Shown in pieces: positions 1 to 12,800 of a DNA stretch of 64,000 nucleotides. The notes beneath the pieces were generated by a model. The model saw only the letters and a list, made by a program, of their open reading frames with translations. It did no database searches and had not been told where the DNA came from. The stretch comes from Haliclystus octoradiatus. Taxonomy: Eukaryota > Cnidaria > Staurozoa > Stauromedusae > Haliclystidae. Position 1 is the first letter of the stretch; every line of letters begins with the position of its first letter. The position numbers and the translations under genes are program-made. Location of the stretch: positions 14,814,538-14,878,537 of the forward strand of contig OU744446.1 of NCBI GenBank assembly GCA_916610825.1. The letters are read 5' to 3'.

Positions 1-1000
1 TACTTTTTTGGCAAAAAGCGGAGCGATAACAAAACGCATCCGTTCAGCTTGGATTGCACAAGATTTCTCTTAAATTAAAATTGAATATTGAACTTATAGT
101 TTATCTTTTTGCAATAAAATCAATTTAGTCGTTAACAAATTGTTAACTAATTGCGTTCTATTTTTCAAATAGTGCGGCAGAGACAGTCAAGATGACGTAC
201 GCTTTTCGATGATTGACACCCCTCCCCGTGAACGCAGCCGTACGCTTATGGTATGAACCCCTTCCCATCATCTGAGTAAGTACTTTATGGTTTTCCTCTA
301 ATTCAGATACAGTACTTTATATAGCAAACTCAGCAAAATTGCACAGAAATCATTGATGAAACTGAAGAGTTCTCAAAAGAATGATGTATAGTATGGTCAA
401 TGTTAATCTGTGTAATGTTTGAGAAGTGCTGCATGAGCTGTTATCCAGTTGAATGTCTTATTAGATGAATGCACATAAATTTCATGATAGTTAACAGAAG
501 ATTACATATATACAGCAAGAATAGGGAATATTAAGCTCCAAGGCTGGCTGTGTTATACTATAGTTAATGAGCCTGACGCTGCTGGCGGAAATCTTAAGTA
601 ACAGAGGTAAACATTAATTCAAGTTTTTGTACAATATGCGTCGATCATGTATTTTCTTGATATACCACACCCTGTAAAATATGATTTCGACAGTGGAAGC
701 CGTAAAAATAATACATTTGAAACGGTGTAATATATTATTTGTCTTTGCGAAACAGATAGCGAAGTAAAAAAAATGAAATACTATCCAAACTATGACTGAA
801 AAATACGATTCTAGGTAATGTGAGTGAGAAACAGCGGAAAATGAAAACATTCAAACATACTTTAGCATTAGTATAGCATAAACGTTAGACTATTGTGCTA
901 TTTCGCAATATTAGAGGTAGGAAGACGGCTTCATGCTGGCCTGCATCTAAAAAGGATATTTCTATTTGAAAAAAAGTTATCACTTGTGAAAATTCTAGGG
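1..1000. other. Non-coding stretch, nothing recognised
   Basis: No exon with credible splice sites, no RNA gene and no clear repeat is seen. Because the gene at 4883 enters in codon phase 1, its upstream exons must lie further left or outside the window. None was found here. Confidence 0.5.
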
Positions 1001-1019
1001 TTGTTGTTGTTGTTGTTGT
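1001..1019 (-). repeat. (CAA)n tail of LINE A
   Basis: Six TTG repeats on the + strand, that is (CAA)n on the element's coding strand, follow about 80 bases of 3' UTR. Short microsatellite tails in place of poly(A) are common in CR1/L2-type elements, so this probably marks the 3' end of the insertion. Confidence 0.7.
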
Positions 1020-1095
1020 AAATATATATTTTTTTTTTCGAGTGAAACTTACTATTGTTTATTAATTTATTATTTACTCTTTTACTAGATTTTAA

Positions 1096-1400
1096 CTAAG
1101 GTTTCGTGAATATAAGATTAAAATATAGCAATAAATCAATTAAGATCAGAGGGGTAACTTTTCGGCTCATTATGCAATACAATGTATTTAAATTTAGAAT
1201 ATAGTGTAATTTCTTTATATCGTCTTCTAATGAATTCCATTTCTTTGATATAATTGATATGAAAGAATTATTCATGAAATTTTTTCTGCAGAAAGGCTGC
1301 TCCAAACGATAATAAAACCTCAAATTATATTTTCCAGGCGATTCAGTGAATAAGGATCTCAGCGACTGTGGAGTATCAGTATGGAGGCATCGATGAACAA
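1096..1400 (-). pseudogene. LINE A C-terminal fragment (shifted frame)
   Basis: The frame reads from ISHSLNIVHRCLH through TESPGKYNLRFYYRL to SFISIISKKWNSLEDDI and stops at 1096. It corresponds to the region after the reverse transcriptase in CR1-like proteins, where a Phe/Trp-Asn-Ser-Leu block precedes the stop. It is out of frame with 1404-2669, so a small indel lies between about 1400 and 1480. Confidence 0.65.
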
Positions 1401-1403
1401 TGT

Positions 1404-2669
1404 TTAGGCTATGAGAAATACGAAGATGTTGTAGACTTTGTAGATTTTGGCATTCGTTAGATGTTTGGTAGTATAGTATAGCAAAGCATATCTCTGAAAG
1501 CGTTCTAGTTTGGCTTTGTGTGTTTCAGGTAGAGCAAGATATAATGAGCTGCAATATTCGACATGAGGGCGTACGTAAGTTTTATATAGCTGGAGTGCGA
1601 GCGAAGGTGATAATGCTCTTCTTACGTGTCTTAATAAGTTTAAACAGATGTTTGCTCTTCTTAGGCTAATTCTTAGTTTCTCTCGGAAAGACAGATTGTC
1701 ATCAACAATTACACCGAGTAGATTTATTGTATTGGTGTATTTTATTTTCGTTCCATTTATTACGATATCTGGTGTTTTCTCTTTTTCTAAATTATTTAAT
1801 TTGATAGCTTGTGTTTTAGAGACATTTAATGAAAAGTCGTTTGAAGACAACCACGATGAGACTGATGATAAATCTTGATTCAGGATACGGATGGTCTCTT
1901 GCCAACTTGTTGTACTGTGGTATAGTGTGATGTCATCTGCGTATCTGACCATTGACGAATTGATTTGGAAGTAGGACAAATCTGAGAAAAATATATTAAA
2001 TAATATAGGTCCCAGAATTGAACCTTGCGGCACTCCGGTTGGCATTGTAAAGTTGGTTGAAAGATGTGAAGAACGATTTTTCAAGTAACTTTCAATTAGA
2101 CGAATACTAGCGTGGCATAGTCCGTAGGCTTCAAGCTTTTTTAACAATAGTTTATGGTTGACTAAGTCGAATGCTTTCGATAAATCTAAAGATAAGACAG
2201 CAGTCTTGTAGCATTTATCGAGGTTGTATCTGCAATCTTGTGTCAATTTCAATAATGCTGTCTCAGAGCTGTGTCCTTTGAGAAAACCGTGCATATCTTC
2301 AGGGAATATATCTATAAAGTGATTTGTTAGTTGGTTAGTCATGACTCTTTCAAATGTTTTAGAAATGTGCGTGAGGATAGTAATTGGTCTGTAATTTGCT
2401 TTATCAGATGCATCACCTCTTTTGAAGACAGGAGTTAAAAAGCCTTTTTTCCAGTCTGTTGGAACTTCAGAAATGGTGATCATATGATTGAATAAATCCG
2501 TTAAAGGTGCATTCATGCTAGGTAAGATAGACTTGATAAGACTAGCAGATATGTTATCTGGTCCAGTTGCTTTGTTTTTCTCCAATTTGCTGATAATTTT
2601 ATAAATTTCTTTATCAGAAGTATATACAAACGTAAATTTTTCAAATTTCTTATCTTTGATCTTTTCCAC
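1404..2669 (-). pseudogene. LINE A ORF, part 2: reverse transcriptase
   Basis: The reverse transcriptase shows LSLDLSKAFDLVNH, the block GVPQGSILGPILFN, the catalytic box VRYADDITLY and the thumb-side block NLLGVIVDDNLSF. It is in the same frame as the endonuclease upstream, separated from it by one TGA and four codons. The frame degenerates after the ERFQRYALL region near 1480. The C-terminal segment continues in another frame as 1400-1096, where ISKKWNSLEDDI resembles the final conserved block of CR1-like proteins. One nonsense codon and about one frameshift mark it as a recently disabled copy. The annotated start is a GTG inside the continuous frame and has no significance. Confidence 0.85.
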
Positions 2670-2681
2670 ACTCGAGTGGTG

Positions 2682-4382
2682 TCAGAGTTCTATGTCGGAA
2701 AGAGTTTTCTGAGCAGGTAGGACAGAAATGAAGTGTTCTCTGAGGATTTCAGCCTTTGAAGATGGTGTAGTATACAGTTTATTCTCATGCATAAAAGATG
2801 GTATATTTTGCTTTTTATCTTTGCCTAGCCCAATAATTTGTTGAAGATTATGATGAAATTTTTTTGGTTTTGATTTGGCTGATTGTTTGAGGTATTCATG
2901 CATCGCCTTTCTTTTCATGGAATTGACATAATTTCTATAATTGCGAAAGGTGATTAATTTCGATGGTGATTTAGTGTATTTTGACAGAAGGTCCCGTTTT
3001 CTAATTACTTCTTCTATTTCTGAGTTAGTCCATGGAGGTCTGCTACTTTTGATTAATCGTTTCTTTATAAGGGCATGCTGATCAAGCACGTCAGTTAATA
3101 GCCTTATCCATTTGCTCCATACTATATCCGCTGACAAAAGTTCTCCTTCGCTATCTACATATGCTCCTTCCCATTGAGTCATGCATAAATCATCATTCAG
3201 GGCCTCAAAGTCCGTTTTACGCGTACGTCTATATGTAATTTCTTTGGGGGGTGTTTTTGGGGCTTTGTTGAACAGAGACGATATACATAGGCTGTGGTCA
3301 GATGCACCAGTCGATATTACATCACACGCTTTAAATCTCTTTGGGTTAGAGGAGAGGACTACGTCAATTAATGCTCCGGAGATTGGTCGTGTCGATGAAA
3401 GAACTTGATTTGTAAATGCGAAGTTGTCCATGAATGTTTTCAAACTATTGCCAGTTGTGATTGCTGAAGTGGCTCGTAAAAGGTCACAATTCATATCTCC
3501 CATAATGATGATTTCAGATCGGGATTTGAATAGACTTTCAGAAAGTTCACTCAATTTATCGAAGTACGTTTGTAAAGGAGTCATAGGTGGTCTGTATGTT
3601 ACAACAATACCGACATATTTCATGCCAATTTTAATATCCGCAGCAATTGCTTCAATATCATCTAGCTCTAATGAATGTCTCCGTCTGCACATGACACTGT
3701 TCTTTACATATATCATGCACCCACCTCCAGCTGTACTTGCAGGTCTATCACGGCGTAGGCATCTATATCCATCGATTTTGATTAATTTATCAGGGACAGT
3801 AGCATTTAATTTCGTTTCACAAAGTCCAATTACTTCAGGGTTAATATCTACAATTATTGATCTGAGTTCGTCTACTTTACCTCTTAGGCTGTTGCAATTG
3901 CAGGATAGAGTTACAAAGTTTTTTGTATGAATAGTTCGATAATTTTTAATGTTGATTTGAACTGCTTTGGTTTTGTAGGGACCTGGGTTTGGATGTATAT
4001 CACCGCAATTTGTAAGAGAGAGTATAATTATTAGAAGGAGGTAGAAGAATAATACTAGAAGTCTGCATTTATGTGATGACGAGATTTGTAATATGCGTAA
4101 CTGTTCAATGCAGTTAGCGAGTAATAATACGATGTAGGTGTAGTAATATTGCATAAATAGCATGAGTAATGATTTCGAAGGTAGTCCAAATAAATGAAAA
4201 TTTGTTTCTTGGAATGATTTCTTGCATTTGGTTAATACAAATACACTATTTGAGTCAAACTTTCCTGTTGCTATCCTATGTTGTTGTGCTGTATTAGGCA
4301 TGGTGAAATCGTAAGCTTTTGAGGTACTTGAGATGCGGTGCAAGGAAAGCTGTGTGGTTTGTACCAAAATCAGTGTTGTCAA
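2682..4382 (-). pseudogene. LINE A ORF, part 1: leader with 2A-like signal and AP endonuclease
   Basis: This 566-residue reading frame holds an apurinic/apyrimidinic-type endonuclease that nicks target DNA for target-primed reverse transcription. Residues 1-107 are an unassigned leader, 108-123 are strongly hydrophobic, and 127-135 read GDIHPNPGP. The endonuclease follows, with the motifs SCNCNSLRGK, GLCETKL, IIMGDMNCDLL and GASDHS, so the key Asn, Glu, Asp and His residues all look intact. The frame ends at a TGA (2682-2684). The next codons are in the same frame as the reverse transcriptase below, so this is one ORF broken by a single nonsense codon and not two genes. The start at 4382 is the first Met of the open frame and is not independently supported. 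Confidence 0.85.
3978..4004 (-). other. 2A-like ribosome-skipping motif in LINE A
   Basis: The reverse complement encodes GDIHPNPGP directly after a hydrophobic stretch. The core D-[V/I]-x-x-N-P-G-P is the signature of 2A-like peptides, at which the ribosome fails to join Gly to Pro. Such peptides are known at the N-terminus of some AP-type non-LTR retrotransposons of aquatic animals. His stands where Glu is usual. Activity is inferred, not shown. Confidence 0.7.
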
Positions 4383-4882
4383 TTAGGCGTTCGATGTGCA
4401 TGAGGGTGACAGGATTGACAGGTTGGAGAATTGATACAATTTTGCATATTTAATCCTAATTTAAAGAAATTAATATACTATGTATACAAGAAGCGTGATC
4501 AATTGCTATGTATTTAACTTGCTTACATTGTTCCCATAGCCTACATTATGTTAACCTGTATTGGTTTAATAAGGCTCACAGGTGCTATACCGAACTACTT
4601 TATCTTCTTTACAGATAAATTCCTATAATCAGTTGAATAAAGAAAGGTTGTCAGAATCATCAGATAAAGCAATTTAAGTTATTGTGTAATTTCCTTCTTA
4701 ATATTCTAGCAATCAACTAGAAGATCTGATTAAAATTAAAAGGTCCTCTGAATTCAATTCATACATGTACCAAAATATTCAAAGAATTAAATTTTCAATT
4801 TTGGTATTATTCTTGTGAATCATCATGTTTGTATGATGGTACCTCTGTTACGATTTCTGAACTTTGCATGTTTTTTCCTCAG

Positions 4883-7800
4883 TTGACGGGGGCTGGTCTT
4901 CATGGTATTCTTCGGGGATATGCTCAAGACCATGCGAGGGTGGACAACAAAAAGAAATAAGGAATTGTGACAATCCATTGCCTGAATTTAACGGTGAAGA
5001 TTGTGGAATTGATGGAGAAAGAACGGTGATATGCAATCAAGGAACATGTCCAGGTACATTATAGAATTTGCTAATTGATTTCAAGGGGATGCTGGATACA
5101 AAGATAAAGGGAGAAATCATTACTTCTTAAATATTGTGATTTCAATATGTCTTCTAATATCCACGCTATTACACTTCCGCATATGAAGCATAGTTTTCTA
5201 ACAAATTTAAGGGATTAAATTGCCAGAATATCTTAAACAAAACGTGACAGTGTTAATTGAAAAATTGGTTAATTTCATATATTTCTCATGGGAACTTGGT
5301 CGTAAGTTGGTTGTAACTGGTCGTAAACTTGGCAATGAGTGGTCGTAAACTTATTTGTAAGTTATTATACCGCACTTTTAAAATTCTTGGGTTTAAAAAC
5401 ACATTTACCGTTAAATTTTTGATTCTATTCCATTTTCCGCAATGCTAAACCCTGTCCAAGGAATAGTAAAGTGTATATTCATGGGCATATCTTCAATCAT
5501 CGCAATGAGTAAGTATCCTAATAGCTCACATTGTAAATACTTAATGATATTTTTCTGTTATGTTATGTAAATTATGTAATTGGTGCATGCACTGCACAAA
5601 ATATAAATAGAGAGCTCCAGTCATCTATATCTATTAACGTCAAAGTCTGTGACGGTGTGTGTATGTACGCGTGCTGTCGTGACCATGGATTTATTTTTTC
5701 GTTTTCCTCTGTCAATTGTTATGTAAAAATTTCAAAAAACATATCATTAGAATCAATGTCCCCCCGCGAGTTTAATGACATTTTTAGTTTTTATATTCCA
5801 TTCCCTATTTCCTGAATCGAAAGAAAACATATCTTTATATTGTAATCCTACTTTGCGTGACAGCAACAAATCAATTTGTCCTTCTCAATTTCGCACGCAT
5901 CATTGACCAATCTCTATTGTTCAAGCAATTATTCTATTGTTCTATGATGAAACCAGTCAATCAAATTCTAAATCAAAGTAACGGAGACCTTCAGTCTTGA
6001 AAATGAAGGGATCAACCCAGCAGCGCGGGTCACTCATTGCTAGTGTATCATATAAAGTGCAAGTGTAATTAGGACAAATCAGCGAGTTCTCTGTTCGAAA
6101 AGAGTGAGTAAAACCTTTACATAGTTTACTGTATAAGGGCGGGTGCACGTGTGAATTCACAGCAGTTTCAGATTTCCAAATTAAGTATCCGAGAAAAACT
6201 TCGCTACAAGTCCTCCGAATCTTTTGACTTCGACGTAATCCAAGAACATCTGAAATCAAATATGTCAGTCTGGAGGAATCAATGGAACTCTAAAAAACCT
6301 TCTTTACCCATCAATATTATTCAATTACTACCAATAAAATGGTATTTGAAGCATTTCATTTCATCATTATATATTGAATACTATTTCTAGCAATTACTGC
6401 TGTATCAAACAGAAAACCATGTATTCAAAGCAGCACGTACACAGCTAGTCATTATGCAGGCTGTGATAATTCACTTGACGGGAATTCAAATTCTCATTGG
6501 AACAATGGGAGATCTTGTAGCGGAACAAATAATGAATTGAATCCATGGTGGCAAGTTGATCTTGGAACAGAATATTACATATCATCTGTGACTATCGTTG
6601 CAAGAGGTGATTGCTGTAAAGATCGTTTTGATATGGTTAATATAAATGCTCACATGTTATCAAATCAAGCTGATACAGGAATGAGGTATGTGATAATCAT
6701 GCAATATCACGCTTTACGAGGCTATATAGTTCAATATATGGATTTACAACCTAGCCCTAGGGAACATCTATGTCTCAGTTCACTCGCGGCCGTAACTATA
6801 CCTGCTTCTGACGTGGAATATAAATTTTCAGATATGCAAACATTAAAGGAGGGACACTGGCGGGAAAACTAAACTAACTTTGCTATTTTGACTGTAATTT
6901 CTGTTGGTTTGACGTCAGTTTTACTATTTTGTTTATATTTCAAGTATTGACTTATACTTCCTCCGATTTTCGTAAAATTATCGATTCATGATCAAGTATG
7001 AATTATTTTATGCATCACTTTACAGAAGATGAGAACAGTCACCAGTGTACTTGCCTTTTGATTCTATTTCAACCAATTATCAAAGATGTACAATTAAGAA
7101 AATGAAATCTGACAAAATTAGCTAATACAATACAGTCAGCTACAGATTTAAATTATTGGTCAGTTTTGTATAGTAGCGAAAAGAAAATGTGATTATTTTT
7201 ATTTTATTATTGACTTTGAATTGGGCAATAATTTATATTTTATAGGACAAGTAGGCCTAGGTTATACGGTCATGCTGAGCCAAATACCAATTGAGCATGC
7301 AAACTAGATGTTTCATGCGGTAACGGGTATACAGTCGTGCCAAACGATGAACCAACTGGAGAAAAATTGAAATTTGATCATTAAAACGATGAAATCTGAA
7401 CTTGTGGCGATTAGAAGAAAAATTGGAGACGGCCAATAAAGTTATAAAAGTAATTACTTCTGAAAACTCCACAAAAAATTAAATAAAATTTAAGAAAAGT
7501 CCATTTATCGATTATTGTATTTATTGAAAAAGAGGACAAGAAGCGACATAATCATTTTTGTGAACTATTTCAAGATATTTAGTTGAAAAAACCGTCAGTA
7601 AAATCCTCATTATAGTGCTGCCGTTCTGAATGAAACAAATTGTATCGTAATTCATCTTGTTCATCAGCGATAAATAAATCATAACACGCAGCTCATTGGA
7701 ACATCGTTAGTCAACATAAAAAGTCATCAATACGACATACACGGTGTAAGCCGAATTTTCGTATATCAAAGGACTCAAAAGTTACCTTGAAAACGTTACG

Positions 7801-8461
7801 TGCTTTCCATAAAATAGTATACTCGTTTTAATACTGATAGATTAAGTAGTACTTGTATTATATGTCATCTTGTACATAAGCGATAAATAAATCAAAATAC
7901 ATATGTTTCAGCTCAAGTATTTCGAATTATTGATCGATTACACAAATAAAAACTCTAGCAAACTTATGCTCGCAATCTGGAAATGGGAACTTTTGTAGTA
8001 CATGAGCATATCAATCTCACATAATTCTGACACCTGTCTAAATGATGCTGCTTTCTAACTATTTAATTATGTTAATGAATCTCAATGTTGGATTCCTCGC
8101 AGCAAGTTTTCAAATGCAGTGGTTTTAGCCAAATATTAATTTCAGTACATATAATGTCTTGCGGTACATAATATCGTTCTCGATCATAGGTTTCTATAAA
8201 AAATCTCCCTAATTCCGTTGTGTCTAAAAATTTGATATATATCAGTACTTTATAAAGAGTGGTTGCTATCAAACAAAACAACCTGACCTTTATCTTTCGT
8301 TGTATTCATTTAGGTGTCATAGCAACATCAGAACGTCAGAAGTAACAACACGATCGTATCCATGTGATATGCCAACTTATGGCCGCTATGTGGTTATCAA
8401 AAGAGATGCGACTGGGCAACTGGAGATGTGTGAAGTATATGTCAAGGTCTATTCATTGTAA
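4883..8461 (+). CDS. Gene 1: TSP1 / F-type lectin secreted protein (3' end of gene, three exons)
   Basis: Exons are 4883-5053, 6391-6685 and 8314-8461. Phases are 1-1, 1-2 and 2-stop, and all joins keep frame with AG/GT borders. Exon 1 is one thrombospondin type 1 repeat: the WSSW motif and six Cys ending in CNQGTCPG. Exons 2 and 3 form an F-type (fucolectin) domain with NPWWQVDLG and RGDCCKDR, then GRYVVIKRD and LEMCEVYV just before the TAA at 8459. The canonical binding motif is H-x26-R-x-D-x4-R/K. Here the His position is Gly (CSGT), so fucose binding is doubtful. The protein is presumably secreted. The start and upstream domains are not in view; by analogy with gene 2 they should be a signal peptide, a PAN-like domain and possibly another TSP1 repeat. 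Confidence 0.85.
5624..5700 (+). mobile_element. Possible Helitron 5' terminus in gene 1 intron
   Basis: TCTATATCTATTAACG follows an A and leads into a GTGTGTGTATG-rich stretch. This resembles the 5' terminus of the Helitron at 18601 (- strand), which starts TCTATATACAAATAGAG. No 3' end (hairpin plus CTRR) was found, so this is only a candidate. Confidence 0.3.
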
Positions 8462-8485
8462 TACTGTATCATATATTAACACGAA

Positions 8486-8491
8486 AATAAA
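8486..8491 (+). terminator. Polyadenylation signal of gene 1
   Basis: AATAAA lies 25 bases after the gene 1 stop codon, which supports 8461 as the true end of the coding region. Confidence 0.6.
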
Positions 8492-8839
8492 ATGAAGATC
8501 AAAGACGAATTAGCAATACAGATTTCTTTCTTTACAATGCACTGGGCTGTTGCACGAACACTGGAGTCACTGCAAGTTTTAATGATGCAGTTGTCGGGGA
8601 TGCATGGGACACTTATAATAAATTAGCTTTCATCGAAAATCAAGTACGATTGAAATCACGTTAGTTGTATATTAGTGAAATATAACATTTGAATGTATAA
8701 CTACGTAATTTTATAAAAATTTTTTCTTTATCAAATTCTCCTGCACTGTATAGCTTTATGGTCCCGATTAGAATATAAACAAACATTACAATGTCCAATT
8801 ATTCCATGTTAACATACACATCACCATGCTTGACCTTTT

Positions 8840-9085
8840 TTGCGATTTAATTTGACTGGCTTCGAGACTTTTCCGACAAGAGCGCTAGTTACCCTGAAGA
8901 GGGAGCTAAATATACAGAAAATGTTTGAACAATTGCTTGAAATACCAAACATTTCCTGACACTCAAAACTGTTTACCCAAAGATGGGGCTGAGAATCCTC
9001 TATTGGAACGGTAACCCCAAAGCTCCCTCTAGTGTCACCCCTGATCTTTAAGGTTGTTATGATCAAACTTAATTGATTTACCATG
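8840..9085 (-). repeat. Dispersed repeat, copy 1
   Basis: On the - strand this region carries CAGGAAATGTTTGGTA, then TTCAAGCAATTGTTC and a CCCTCTTCAGGG block. The + strand at about 26190-26290 carries the same series with a few differences. No protein-coding capacity is evident and the class is unknown. Confidence 0.55.
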
Positions 9086-9188
9086 TGACCTGTCATTCAT
9101 TGGGCACTCATCAAAGTATACCTTTGCATATTTCGAATTCCTTATGGAAGGGAATTGTTCATTGGTATAAAATGAAATAAATAGGTCC

Positions 9189-9823
9189 AGGCTGGGCTGG
9201 GTTATATGGACGCACCGAACTCAATTAATTCATTTGTTCGAATTAAATCTCATGATATAGAGCTTCGTATAACACCATTCGGTTTATATGATTGAAAGAT
9301 GAATGCCAGGGAAGCTGATGTTTCTCAAAATCATGGTTTAAAACATTCAAAAATGCTTTATTTTAATCAATCACGATGCATCAGCAGTAGAATTGGGTTC
9401 GCTTTCATCATAAAACGTTCTTTGAATGGAAATTTGCATTTACTTTGCTCTAAGCTCTATTCCTTTGTCAGGACAAAAACTGTTTCCCTTAAAAATGCCT
9501 GTAAATCTTAGAGATTCAAACCATTGATAGGCAAAATAGAAATGAATTGTAATGCAAACAAAACACTCTGATTTCAACATCAACACGTTCATGGTTATCA
9601 ATTGAATAAGATAAAAGTGAAAAGTAATGCAAACAAAACACTCTGGTTTCAAGCCATGCGGTATAAATCCAAAAGAACTGCTTCCTATCACGTGACGTTT
9701 TGGCCAGTTTTTAGAGATCTTCGAAATTTGGTTCGTCCGTATAACCCCAAACGCAAACTTGATGCTAATCGGTGTCGCACTTAATTCTAATTAAGTTCAA
9801 TGCGTCCATGTAACCCCAGCCTT
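9189..9823. mobile_element. Non-autonomous DNA transposon with terminal inverted repeats
   Basis: The left end (9189-9230) and the reverse complement of the right end (9783-9823) share GGTTAYATGGACGCA followed by a GAACTYAATTA block, about 35 bases in all. The left end has a small tandem slip (GGCTGGGCTGG). No transposase is present. Internally, AATGCAAACAAAACACTCTG occurs twice, at about 9551 and 9627. The target-site duplication is unclear, so the superfamily is not assigned. Confidence 0.65.
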
Positions 9824-9829
9824 AATAAC

Positions 9830-12800
9830 CAGTAGTTCACTAGTTCGAAATTTACCTCAAAAGCCCTTAGAAACTGGCAAAGTTATACGAGCTGATATAT
9901 GGAAAACAATAGAATGGTTACCCTTGGGAAATGTTAGAGAATTACCAGCTGATGTGTATTCCTCTATTGAAGTGTTGAGGCCACAAATAAGAGAATGAAG
10001 CTGGAACCCTGGAAGCAAAGATCAGCGATGAAAGTACTACATGTTTGTCCCTCCCTAAGGCGAACACATGGGTATCAAAATATGATGTTTGTATCAGTGT
10101 CGACAATGAAATGGAGCTATTGAAGATAACATGTCTATTTTCTATATTATGGATGTAGAATTCCATCAATACCAATATTTGATTTCAGAACAAACACTGT
10201 ACGGAATAGTATAAATTTCTTCAATTCAGCAAAAATTTGTAATGGGATATCCGCCATTTAAAATAAAATCAACAGCATGCAACATACTGTACCTATGAAA
10301 CCATCACAAGAAAATGCATCTGTTCCATTCTATACTGTTCCAATGTAACAAGGAGCAAGAGCTGATCCATTGTAATAACTGATATCAATGTTGGCTATAT
10401 TTGTAACCCTTATTTTATTTTATTTACTTATTATTAGTAAAAAATAAACCATAAGATGTATTTCATTACGGGCAAGCAAAGGTAAATTATATATCTATAC
10501 AATTTACATTGATGTGCAGCATAATGAGAAGGATTGTAGCTGCCAAGTTGATTAAAACGATGAGTTGGTGATAACTTAATGTTTATTGTAAATATGATAT
10601 TTCTACTATCATTACGATATAACGATGTTGATGGATTCGGTTTTTGTTGCCAACTGAACACTTAGTCATGAGCACGCAATTTGTATTGTTTCTGTACGCA
10701 TGCGTATTAGTTAATATTAAATGTCTATAGATATTGCATATAAAATTATAAATGTTCCAATTTCAATGCTCTTTTATGGTAGTATATTTGAATACACTTA
10801 CCCAACTTCTTCGATACTTACTTGGCTTCTTCGAGTAGAAATAATTCGTAATTGGACGTACCACACAGCAAAATCCTTCGCGGCTATTTAGAGACAATAA
10901 AGGTGTCTTTCAAGAAATTATTCCTACAAAACAAGACCATTTGAAGTTTTCCGTGTGGTAAGGAATTTTGTGTTATATCAATGCAATTTTTCCTAAATTA
11001 ATTAACACCTTAAGAAGTTGAGTAGTAATCAGAATAAGACCAAAAAGCTTCCTTTTTATCAATATTTTCTTCAATAATTAACACCTTCTTCAATTATTTG
11101 AGTAGAATCGGGCTATTAACTGATATAATTTTCTTGTTTCAGAATAATTTCGTTACACAGAAATTGTGTATTTTCACACATATGATCCCCATATATCCTT
11201 TATAAATAAATACTAGTATCCTAGTATACCCACCCCCTTTTGCATGAGCAAATCTATTTCAGTATCTATCCAAACACAATATGAACACAATCCTTTTAAC
11301 TAATTTCGTAGTTATTATAATTCATATAATCAAATTTATAAGGAATTATTAAGTCTAAGAAGTATTAAAAAACGAAATTATAATAAGTGCAACTATAATT
11401 ACAAGATTAAGAATAAGAAGCATACAGTAAATATAGAGTTAAAACATCATCACCAGATTGATGAAACAGTAATGAATAAATTATTAAATTATTAAAGATA
11501 GCCTATATACTATACTTTATAGATAATGTAGGCTTAATTCTTAGTTCGTTGCAGAATGTTCCAACAAAATTGAAGTCGACATGATCATCCAATCCATTCC
11601 ATTCATCATCATCATAATTTATTCAGAATAGTTTATCCAACTTCTTGATATTGACCTTGTATTGTATCTGCTAGGATAGTCGCATCTCTGAAAAAGAAGT
11701 TAAATTCCATATAAGTGATAGCAAGATCAAAAGGCGAATTACTAGAAACAACACTGCTGTAGGATCGGAAATATTTAATATTGACGCTAAATCTGATTCT
11801 ACTTTTGTCAGCTCAGAAACTGTTAATACATTCGAAAATCTATTCGAAAATCAATAACTTGTTCATTTAACTAATCCGATTTCATTTGAATTTATGTGTG
11901 CAGCAACTATAAATTTCATACTATAATTGTATATACTATCACAAACGAAGAACAAATGAAATGGGAAGCTATTGGCTATTGGTAATTATATGAAACCTTT
12001 TGCTGTCGGCTTCGGCCTCTGGACCTCGGGTCCCTGTTCAGTAGACTTTCTATAAAAACAATAACGTTTCATTATTTTGTTTTTCGTTTGATAGCCAATT
12101 AATTTATTAAATATTTGTTTTCATTTATTTAATTGTCAGGAGTAGATCAGTCTACAATATCAGTAGCTATATCTATAGGCCTACAATGGTTACAGTATTT
12201 ACTACTTTTGACTTGGATTCCTACACACATAAGATAATAAATCTAAATCTATTACTTGTTGAGTTCATTTAATATGTTATGAAATCGGGATAATGTCATT
12301 TTTAATGTTGGTAGACTGATAATAGGCTCACCTGCTTATTATTCAGTTGCAACACCGCTCATTGCGTGAACCAGGAACAGTACAATTAGATTCGTTCGAA
12401 CTCAAAACAACAGAATTCCAAACGCTTGATCAGTTTATACGACATCACCTATTTAATAGAATATGTGGATACATTTATAAAACAGTCTACAGTGTAAAGC
12501 AGGACTATGTGATAATAATCATACGGGCATATACGAATAACAATTGTAAAAGAAAGACAAATCTGCCTGCAGTCAAAATTAAAAGATGCTCGGCCTAACA
12601 TACCTTTTCATTCTGATTGCTTGATAGAAATCATCTTCTGACGACCGAAGTTGTTGTATGCATCATCGTGTTTGAGTAATATTAATTCTCCAATATAATC
12701 GCCAAGTAATACAGTATCAAATTTGTTAAAGGCATTGTAGTTTGTAGCCCAGTAGATGTTGAACACTTTCTTCAGCCTTCAAAGTCGCGCTCAAAATTTC

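Larger units (their letters stand above)
1001..4382 (-). mobile_element. LINE A: CR1/L2-like non-LTR retrotransposon, nearly full-length coding region
   Basis: A non-LTR retrotransposon reads on the - strand from an AP-type endonuclease (about 4382-2682) through a reverse transcriptase (2669-1404) to a C-terminal tail in another frame (1400-1096). It ends in a (CAA)n tail at 1019-1001. The conserved blocks and the microsatellite tail fit the CR1/L2/Jockey group. No ORF1 is visible upstream of 4382. No target-site duplication was identified. The element lies upstream of the first visible exon of the TSP1/lectin gene at 4883, antisense to it, so it is probably intronic. Family assignment within the group is uncertain. 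Confidence 0.9.

Noticed and set aside
3978-4004. 2A motif as evidence of a picornavirus-like insertion
   Set aside because: It is in frame with a LINE endonuclease and reverse transcriptase, and 2A-like motifs are known in such retrotransposons; no viral gene is present.
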